A stretch of DNA of 64,000 bases from Phaeodactylibacter xiamenensis (GTDB lineage: Bacteria; Bacteroidota; Bacteroidia; Chitinophagales; Saprospiraceae), in contig NZ_JPOS01000018.1 in assembly GCF_000759025.1 (NCBI RefSeq), forward strand, positions 62,001 to 126,000, given 5' to 3'. The translations under genes were made by a program, and so were the position numbers. Below the pieces are notes generated by a model, which was given only the letters and a program-made list of their open reading frames with translations, did no database searches and was not told where the DNA came from. Positions 27,616-34,029 of the stretch are shown one piece after another. The number at the start of each line of letters is the position of its first letter. Position 1 is the first letter of the stretch.

Positions 27616-28476
27616 ATGAGATACTCAAATTGGTTGTTCCCGATGCTGTTATTGCTCTTATCAGGGTGCGGAGATGTAGGCCCTCAGCAGCAAAAAAGTG
27701 AAGCGCCGCCCCTGCCTGGCCACGAAGAGCGCTGGTCGGTATTCTTACGGCAGCAGCTTGCCGGGCCTCAGGTCGTTACGGTAGATCAGGGCTGGTCAGA
27801 ACAGGCCCCGCTGCAGACCCACCCACGCCTGCTGAAAGTTACCGTAAAAGCAAATGAGACTTTGCCCACCGGCTTCCCCACCGAAGCAGAAACCCGGATG
27901 GCCAATGAATTACAGGACCAGCTGTTGCAGAAGCTCGAGCGCGGTAACTTTGGAGTCTTTGTGGGGAGTATTGTTGTACCGGGTGAGAAGCAATTGTACT
28001 ACTACCTGCGTGCAGAACCCCAAGCCGACGAGCTGGCACAGGAAACCGTAGCGGCCTACACCAAACGAAAAGTAGAAGCGGCCATTGCACCCGACGATAC
28101 CTGGTCTGCCTACACAGAACAGCTCTTCCCCAATCAGCGCGAACAGGCAGAAATCAACAACGATGGCGTGCTCATCCGCCTGCAGGAAGCCGGCGACCCG
28201 CTGTCTCAGCCCCGGTCGATTGAGCACTGGGCATACTTCAAATCCACCAAAGCCCGCAGCGTCTTTCAGGACTCCCTGAAACGGTACAGCTTTGAGCCCA
28301 TCGCTTACGATACGCTTGCGCAAAGCCAAATGCCCTATGGAATACACTTTGTGCGGCAGGACAGCATTCACACCCCATACATTCACGACCTCACCTGGGG
28401 CCTGACTCAACTGGCGGAAGGGCTGGGCGGTGCCTATGATGGTTGGGAAACGATTGTGGTCAAGCCCCGGCAGTAG
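27616..28476 (+). CDS. Lipoprotein with DUF695 and RraB-like domains
   Basis: 286 residues with lipobox LLLSGC (Cys18). Residues about 35-175 match DUF695, with PRLLKVTVKA, GFPTEAETRMANELQD, VGSIVVPGEKQLYYYL, and DDTWSAYTEQLFP. Residues about 180-283 resemble RraB: GDPLSQPRSIEHWAYF, KARSVFQDSLKRYSFEP, and the characteristic ending GGAYDGWET. In gamma-proteobacteria RraB is a cytoplasmic inhibitor of RNase E. Here the domain is outside the cytoplasm, so that role cannot apply. The gene starts 9 nt after the MBL hydrolase and is the last gene of the modA operon. Its function is unknown. Confidence 0.82.
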   Translation: MRYSNWLFPMLLLLLSGCGDVGPQQQKSEAPPLPGHEERWSVFLRQQLAGPQVVTVDQGWSEQAPLQTHPRLLKVTVKANETLPTGFPTEAETRMANELQDQLLQKLERGNFGVFVGSIVVPGEKQLYYYLRAEPQADELAQETVAAYTKRKVEAAIAPDDTWSAYTEQLFPNQREQAEINNDGVLIRLQEAGDPLSQPRSIEHWAYFKSTKARSVFQDSLKRYSFEPIAYDTLAQSQMPYGIHFVRQDSIHTPYIHDLTWGLTQLAEGLGGAYDGWETIVVKPRQ

Positions 28477-28484
28477 AACAGGGA

Positions 28485-29105
28485 TTAGCCTTTTTCCGCC
28501 ACCTCCCGGAAGCCCTCCATGGTACGCATCATATTGGAGCGCACGATGGGGTCGGTGATAAAGCGCGGCAGGGAAGAGGCCTTCGTCGTCTGTATAAAAT
28601 AGCGGACCTCAGTGTAGCCATTGGCCTGCTTTTCAAATTCCCAGCGCCCGGACAATCCAGTGATGCGCTCAATCCCATCTTTGATGGGGTATTGCTTCAG
28701 TGCTACGGACTCAAACTGAATGGTGGTACTGCCAGCAGCACTGCCGGTTTGCCGGTAAGCTATGGTACAGTCATGGTCGCGTGCCGGCCAGGGCAGCCCG
28801 TAGTGCACGTAGGCGTACCAGTGGCGCTCATGTTGCCCGGGGAAAGACCGGACCTCATCCACCCGGCGCATCCACTTTTCAGCTTGTTGCTCTTCGCGCA
28901 GGGTACGCAGTAAGGTGAGGGTTAGGGCTTTTACTTTCAGTACGGTTTTGAGTTCGCGGTAGGCGTTGCCTTCGACCGTTTTGTGCCAGCGTTCGTAGAG
29001 TTGGATACCGCTTTCTTCATCAACAAGCTCAAAGGAAGAAGTTGGGACAACGGCAGGCGTGGCCCAGGCAAGGCTACAGCTGAAAAGGAGGAGTAGAAAA
29101 GACAT
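28485..29105 (-). CDS. Secreted START-domain protein
   Basis: 206 residues with a signal peptide (LLLLFSCSLAWA, cut near residue 16) and one START/Bet-v1-like lipid-binding domain. Landmarks are FELVDEESGIQLYERW at the N-terminus, HYGLPWPARDHDCTI in the middle, GRWEFEKQANGYTEVRYFIQ, and a C-terminal amphipathic helix, ITDPIVRSNMMRTMEGF. Bacterial proteins of this kind probably bind or carry lipids in the periplasm; the ligand is unknown. The gene is convergent with the DUF695 lipoprotein with 8 nt between stops. The start at 29105 gives a short but proper signal peptide. Confidence 0.83.
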   Translation of the reverse strand: MSFLLLLFSCSLAWATPAVVPTSSFELVDEESGIQLYERWHKTVEGNAYRELKTVLKVKALTLTLLRTLREEQQAEKWMRRVDEVRSFPGQHERHWYAYVHYGLPWPARDHDCTIAYRQTGSAAGSTTIQFESVALKQYPIKDGIERITGLSGRWEFEKQANGYTEVRYFIQTTKASSLPRFITDPIVRSNMMRTMEGFREVAEKG

Positions 29106-29152
29106 AAAACAGATTGAATGAAAAAATTAAGGTACGGTTTTTACCGCCTAAT

Positions 29153-29971
29153 TCACAATTGAATGTGGATGTGGTCGTCGTGACGAACCGCTGCACAACC
29201 GTGGAAGCGGACCTTTTTCTGCCCTTCCAGCCCTAATCTCGTTTTCAAATGAGGCTCCAGGAAGATTTTGCCTATTGCAGGATGCCGCGCCAGGCGGAGG
29301 AGCAGCTGCTGGTTTAGTGAAGCCGAAAAATCAAGATTCTTGTCTTGCGGGACAAGGCGGGATAATAAACTGTACTGCCAATAACCCCGACCCTCACAAT
29401 TCGCTGGCTGATCATGCTCGCCTGCTTTTGGTGCTTCAAGGTAGCCGTAGCCGAGCCAGGAAGGGCTGCCGGACAGGAGCTGGCCCGTTGCCGGCTTTTC
29501 ATAAATAAAGGCCAGGTCCAATTTGCCGCCGTCATCGTGGCTGCGGTGGGGCAGTAGCGGGAAACCATCGAAAAACGGAAAGTTGGCATCCAAATAAAAT
29601 AAGGTAACGGAAGTATCCATTTGATTGGCGACATCCAATGTGGCTTTGAGCAATGCCGGTTTGACATAGTGCCGGTTGGCTATTACAAAGAAATAGTTGG
29701 CTGGCTTGAGGGCCGCTTCGGAAAAGACCGGCAAAGGCACCCGCCCGTTCAATCGGGCAAGGGGAGGCACAAGCAGCAGGCTGCCGATAGTATAAACAGT
29801 GGCAAACGCGATCAGGCGGTACCCACGCGAACGCCACTTGCCAGGTACCCGCTGGCTGATTGGCCACCGGATGGGCTGATAGAGCAGGTAGAGCCCCCCT
29901 CCGACCTGGGTGAATACGGTAAGGATGAGGAAGAGGGCGGCCCGGCGCAGGAACGTTTTGATAATACTCAA
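29153..29971 (-). CDS. Putative membrane-anchored LAS-type metallopeptidase (MepA/VanX-like)
   Basis: 272 residues with two N-terminal membrane segments (about 9-30 and 53-70) and an extracytoplasmic domain. The domain carries the LAS zinc-site pattern: HxxxxxxD in SHDDGGKLD (His145, Asp152), and HxH in DDHIHIQL (His267, His269) at the extreme C-terminus. KIFLEPHLKTRLGL before it resembles the corresponding strand of the murein endopeptidase MepA. These peptidases cut peptidoglycan cross-links or D-Ala-D-Ala. Overall similarity to named families is low, so the assignment rests on the ligand pattern and order. The gene stands alone, divergent from Uma2. Confidence 0.65.
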   Translation of the reverse strand: MSIIKTFLRRAALFLILTVFTQVGGGLYLLYQPIRWPISQRVPGKWRSRGYRLIAFATVYTIGSLLLVPPLARLNGRVPLPVFSEAALKPANYFFVIANRHYVKPALLKATLDVANQMDTSVTLFYLDANFPFFDGFPLLPHRSHDDGGKLDLAFIYEKPATGQLLSGSPSWLGYGYLEAPKAGEHDQPANCEGRGYWQYSLLSRLVPQDKNLDFSASLNQQLLLRLARHPAIGKIFLEPHLKTRLGLEGQKKVRFHGCAAVRHDDHIHIQL

Positions 29972-30015
29972 CGTTAAAATATTTGCTTATCTTGATAATG
30001 TAAATTACAAACCCT

Positions 30016-30693
30016 ATGGTCGAATCGAATATTGTGGATGAACTCATGCAAAGCCCGGAAGCCCCAATCATTGCTTCTGAACTTCAGCAACGTTTACGCA
30101 AGGAACAAGAAAAGCGCCAGGCTTTTTATGATTCTCTTTCAGCAGAAGAAAACAAAGTGGAGTTCATTAATGGAGAGATCGTGGTACAGTCTCCTGTAAA
30201 AAGGCATCATGGTCTCATCAGTGGTAACATTTATTCGATGATTAAGACTTTTGTGATAAAAAACGGATTGGGGGAAGTATTTTTCGAGAAAGCCATGATA
30301 CGCCTCACCCGCAATGACTACGAACCGGATATCTGTTACTTTGACACTGCACAAGTCGCTGAATTCAACGAAGAGACCAGCTTGTTCCCGGCTCCACGAC
30401 TGGTGGTGGAAGTGCTCTCCCCAAAGACAGAGGCTCGTGACCGGGGCGTCAAATTTCAGGATTACGCTTACCACGGTATACCCGAATACTGGATCGTCGA
30501 TCCCAGGGAGCGGACTTTAGAACAATACCTGTTGCCCCAGGGCGATACGACCTACCAGCTTCACAAAAAATCGAATAACGGGGACGTAGAAGTGCAAGCC
30601 CTGCCAGGTCTAAGCCTACCCATTCCTGCCTTTTTTGATGAGCGGAAGGCGCAGGCGGAAGTGGAACGCTTACTAACTGCAACACCTAAGTAG
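30016..30693 (+). CDS. Uma2 family endonuclease (DUF820)
   Basis: 225 residues with a PD-(D/E)xK-type fold. The core is seen in EFINGEIVVQSPVKRHH, EPDICYF with the catalytic Asp, PRLVVEVLSPKTEARDRG with the Glu and Lys, and the conserved YWIVDPRERTLEQY. Uma2 proteins are abundant in cyanobacteria and some Bacteroidota, often in many copies; a nuclease role is inferred from the fold and a biological role is not established. The N-terminus (residues 1-40) is a charged helix. It has no visible partner gene. Confidence 0.85.
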   Translation: MVESNIVDELMQSPEAPIIASELQQRLRKEQEKRQAFYDSLSAEENKVEFINGEIVVQSPVKRHHGLISGNIYSMIKTFVIKNGLGEVFFEKAMIRLTRNDYEPDICYFDTAQVAEFNEETSLFPAPRLVVEVLSPKTEARDRGVKFQDYAYHGIPEYWIVDPRERTLEQYLLPQGDTTYQLHKKSNNGDVEVQALPGLSLPIPAFFDERKAQAEVERLLTATPK

Positions 30694-30965
30694 ATGGTTC
30701 AGGAGGTTACCCGGCGTTTCCCCGCTGGAAGTCCTCCCAGGTAATCGTTGCCTCAGGCTGGGAAAATGGTGCAGATGTGTCTACAACGCGGTACTGGAAG
30801 CCGCCCTGCCCTCGATCGCTCTTTTGTAATACATCATTTGCGCATTTGGCTGACATAACTGGAGCAAGAATTGCCAAAAGCTTGCATTATTGCTATTTTG
30901 AGTACCAAAACCTACGTCACCAAAGGTTTTGTGCAGCTACGCAAAGCCACAGAAAACCATCAACT

Positions 30966-33515
30966 ATGCGTCACCTATACCTATCCCTGCTCTGTTCCTT
31001 TCTTGTTCCTCATCTTGCTTTTGCTCAACCTTTCACAGAAGTTTTACCTCCCAAAATGATTGGCGGCGTCACTGAAGGGCAGGCCCTGTTTCTCGATGTG
31101 GATAATGACGGGGATATGGATTTGCTCTTCAATGGCTTATTAACGGAAACCCAACTCTATATCAATGATGGTACAGGCCATTTGACTGAGGATACGGAGA
31201 TCCCCTTCACGGATGTAATTTGGGGCAGCATTGCGCATGCCGACGTGGACGGGGATGATGATCAGGATGTTTTTATTTCCGGACAGGCCGGAGGCGCTTC
31301 AAGGGTTTCCGAGCTGTATATCAATGATGGAGTGGGCGGCTTTTCCAAGTCGGCAGAAAATACATTCAAAGGGGTTGCCGGCAGTTCTGTATTTTTCGGG
31401 GATATAGATCAGGATGGGGACCAGGACCTCCTGGTTTCCGGAAAAGACACCTTGAACAACTATTCTAATCTGGTTTATCAAAACGACGGGACCGGTATCT
31501 TCAGTCCACTAAGCACCTCCTTTGAAAGTATGGAAAGCTGGGCTGTGGCCCTATGCGATATTGACAACGATGACAATCTCGACGTGCTGATCAGCAATAG
31601 CCAGGGAAGTGCCTTGTTTACCAATGATGGCACCGGTCAGTTTAATGAGGATTCGATGGCCCTTTTTCCAGGCATTTTGTACAGCCGGTTAGCTTTTTCA
31701 GATCTGGACAACGATGGAGATGTGGATTTTTTGATCTCCGGTACTAATTCCGCAGGAGATAAAGAATCCAGATTATACACCAATACCGGGAGCGGGCAGT
31801 TTGAAGTACTTCAGAACTCACCCTTTGAAGACTGGCGTGCTTATGCAGCGACTTTCTTTGACGCAGATGGCGATGGAGACCACGACCTCTTGATTGGAGG
31901 GATCAACGGGGCATCGGAATCCGTCACCACATTATTCCTTTACGAAGAAAACGAAGGCTTCACCGAGATGCCTGCCATAGGCAAGGGAGCTGATATACTA
32001 GCCACTGCAGATATCACGGGAGACAGCACCATTGATGTATTCATAGGTGGCAACGGTAGTGAAACTGGAGACCTGGAACCCTTTTCGGATCTATTCACGA
32101 ATGATGGTACAGGCCAATTGATCAAAATCCCGTCCTCCTTATTTGAGCAGGCAGGCTCTAACGCTATGGAGTTTGCAGATTTTGACGGCGATGGAGACAA
32201 AGATTTGATACTGACAGGGTGTGAGGGAGCCTCCTTGGCAGGAATCTACTTAAACGATGGCACCGGCCATTTTTCACTGCAGGCGGATATGCCTTTATCT
32301 GGCATCTGCAATGGTGATTTGAAGGTATCCGATTTCGATATGGATGGCGATCAGGATGTCTTCCTGATTGGTAACATAAGCGGTCAGACCTCTGTCGCAA
32401 AGATGTACATCAACGATGGATCCGGGAACTTTGGGGAGCTGTCAGATACGCCTTTTACTGGCTTGGCTTACTCTACCGTGACTAGCTCAGACGTAGATGG
32501 AGACGGGGATGAGGATATGCTTATCACCGGGGAAAACAGCTTGTACTTACCCGTTACAATATTCTATAGGAACGATGGCGGTGGGAGCTACACTGAAATA
32601 ACAGATGTCCCTTTCGAAGGGGTGGATAGAGGTGACGCACAATTTTTCGATATTGACAATGACGGAGATCAGGACCTCTTGATTTCAGGGCGGACGTCCT
32701 TAGCTATTGATGGCCGAATATCAAAATTGTATAAAAACGACGGAGCAGGTCATTTCACCCTTCTTGACAACACTCCATTTGCGCCCGTATACCAAAGTGC
32801 TATGGATTTCTCAGATATCGATAACGATGGGGATCAGGACCTACTCATAGCAGGGACGAATGCTGACTATCCATTTGGCATATCCAAATTATACAGGAAC
32901 GACGGCACCGGCCACTTCACAGAAGTCCAGGATACCCCTTTCAAAGGGGTTAAATCCGGGTCAGTGGTTTTTGCTGATGTAGATAATGATGGCGATGAAG
33001 ACCTGTTGCTTACCGGCACCTATGGACTACCGCCCAACCCAACGACAGATTTGTACCTCAATGATGGAATGGGGAATTTTGAAGAATATCCGTACCCACC
33101 TTTTGAAGATGTAAATTACGGCGTTGCCAAAGCTGCAGACATTGATGGCGATGGAGACCTTGACGTCATGGTTACTGGCCTGAATATGTCCGGTAAACCC
33201 ATCTCCAAACTCTATATAAATAACAGCTCTCCCACAGGGACCTCTGAAAAAACAGATACAGCAATTGACTTTCTCCTCTTCCCCAACCCGGCACTTAGCG
33301 GGAAGGTGACACTGGCCTTCAAAGGCGGAGGCACTGAACAGGCTATGGTCAATATGCTGGACCTTCAAGGCAGACTGCTCCGGCAGTATAGGGTTCCCGA
33401 TGGAAGTGCCTCCCGCGAAGCAATGCTTAATCTTGACGGGCTTCCGGCAGGGATTTACCTGGTTCAATTAATTGCAGGAGGTAAAGCAGGCGTGCAAAAG
33501 CTGGTGAAATGGTAA
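30966..33515 (+). CDS. FG-GAP/VCBS repeat surface protein with T9SS type A sorting domain
   Basis: 849 residues from the ATG at 30966, which begins a clean signal peptide (MRHLYLSLLCSFLVPHLAFAQ); the upstream open frame of 63 codons is not signal-like and was discarded. About thirteen repeats of some 60 residues follow, each with a NDGTGHF-type turn and a DxDxDGDxDLL calcium-binding loop (for example DVDNDGDMDLLF). They are predicted to form beta-propellers of integrin-alpha type. The C-terminus (about 770-849, FLLFPNPALSGKVTLAF to VQKLVKW) is a T9SS type A sorting domain, so the protein crosses the outer membrane by T9SS and is released or attached to the surface. Ligand unknown. Confidence 0.92.
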   Translation: MRHLYLSLLCSFLVPHLAFAQPFTEVLPPKMIGGVTEGQALFLDVDNDGDMDLLFNGLLTETQLYINDGTGHLTEDTEIPFTDVIWGSIAHADVDGDDDQDVFISGQAGGASRVSELYINDGVGGFSKSAENTFKGVAGSSVFFGDIDQDGDQDLLVSGKDTLNNYSNLVYQNDGTGIFSPLSTSFESMESWAVALCDIDNDDNLDVLISNSQGSALFTNDGTGQFNEDSMALFPGILYSRLAFSDLDNDGDVDFLISGTNSAGDKESRLYTNTGSGQFEVLQNSPFEDWRAYAATFFDADGDGDHDLLIGGINGASESVTTLFLYEENEGFTEMPAIGKGADILATADITGDSTIDVFIGGNGSETGDLEPFSDLFTNDGTGQLIKIPSSLFEQAGSNAMEFADFDGDGDKDLILTGCEGASLAGIYLNDGTGHFSLQADMPLSGICNGDLKVSDFDMDGDQDVFLIGNISGQTSVAKMYINDGSGNFGELSDTPFTGLAYSTVTSSDVDGDGDEDMLITGENSLYLPVTIFYRNDGGGSYTEITDVPFEGVDRGDAQFFDIDNDGDQDLLISGRTSLAIDGRISKLYKNDGAGHFTLLDNTPFAPVYQSAMDFSDIDNDGDQDLLIAGTNADYPFGISKLYRNDGTGHFTEVQDTPFKGVKSGSVVFADVDNDGDEDLLLTGTYGLPPNPTTDLYLNDGMGNFEEYPYPPFEDVNYGVAKAADIDGDGDLDVMVTGLNMSGKPISKLYINNSSPTGTSEKTDTAIDFLLFPNPALSGKVTLAFKGGGTEQAMVNMLDLQGRLLRQYRVPDGSASREAMLNLDGLPAGIYLVQLIAGGKAGVQKLVKW

Positions 33516-33599
33516 GCAAGGGCAGCCCAGGCCAGGATCCTGTATCCCATACTGTTGTCGCTGTGCAGGTCGGCACTTGCCTCCCACCCCAATTATCCA

Positions 33600-33607
33600 T
33601 ACCTTTG
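33600..33607 (+). promoter_or_regulatory. Bacteroidota promoter (-7 box) of the Cys-rich/copper receptor locus
   Basis: TACCTTTG at 33600-33607, preceded after 20 nt by CTTG at 33576-33579, a 3/4 match to the -33 TTTG. Transcription should begin within a few bases of the GTG at 33613, which suggests a leaderless message. Confidence 0.6.
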
Positions 33608-33612
33608 CACCT

Positions 33613-33993
33613 GTGAAAAGCACATTCGCCATACTACTCGCCATATTCGTGACCTGGTCTGCCCTGCAGCCTTGTCAGGACGGGCACGTGCCGGAAGAAA
33701 CCCGGGAAGCTTGTCCGATGGTAGTGGCGAATAGTAACGCTCATCACTGCTGTGCCGCGGAAGCCCCACCAAAGGAAGCGTCCGATGGATGTGGTGATGA
33801 GCACGGTGCAGACGGATGCAGCACCTTTTGTTCCTGTCAGTGCTGCGGTACCATCTTTTTACAAATCTTACCTGAGCACCGCGCTGTCGAATGGTCCCCC
33901 ATTGCACGCGCCGAGCTCGCCTACCTGCCCGAAACCGGGCGCGAATCCCCACAACTCATCTGGCAGCCGCCGCCCTTTGGTCTTGACGCCTAA
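33613..33993 (+). CDS. Small secreted Cys/His-rich protein upstream of a copper-type TonB receptor
   Basis: 126 residues from the GTG at 33613 (KSTFAILLAIFVTWSALQP signal peptide); an upstream TTG at 33577 lies before the promoter box. The mature part holds twelve or more Cys and several His: HHCCAAE, DGCGDEHGADGC, and the dense STFCSCQCCGTIF. Small Cys/His-rich proteins of this type (DUF6660-like) often precede heavy-metal TonB receptors in Bacteroidota, and metal binding is the natural inference. It lies 36 nt before the receptor gene at 34030, with an inverted repeat spanning the junction. Confidence 0.78.
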   Translation: MKSTFAILLAIFVTWSALQPCQDGHVPEETREACPMVVANSNAHHCCAAEAPPKEASDGCGDEHGADGCSTFCSCQCCGTIFLQILPEHRAVEWSPIARAELAYLPETGRESPQLIWQPPPFGLDA

Positions 33994-34018
33994 GCACCAA
34001 TTTTCTAATTGTCAAGAC
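33980..34018. promoter_or_regulatory. Inverted repeat across the junction of the Cys-rich gene and the TonB receptor
   Basis: GTCTTGAC (33980-33987) and GTCAAGAC (34011-34018) are perfect 8-bp arms with a 23-nt AT-rich spacer that includes the first gene's stop codon. It ends 11 nt before the receptor ATG. It could be an RNA hairpin controlling receptor translation or a regulator site. Confidence 0.4.
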
Positions 34019-34029
34019 TAAAATTTCTT

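Noticed and set aside
30777-30965. N-terminal extension of the FG-GAP protein
   Set aside because: The first 63 codons are rich in His, Arg and Cys and not signal-like. The ATG at 30966 starts a clean signal peptide.
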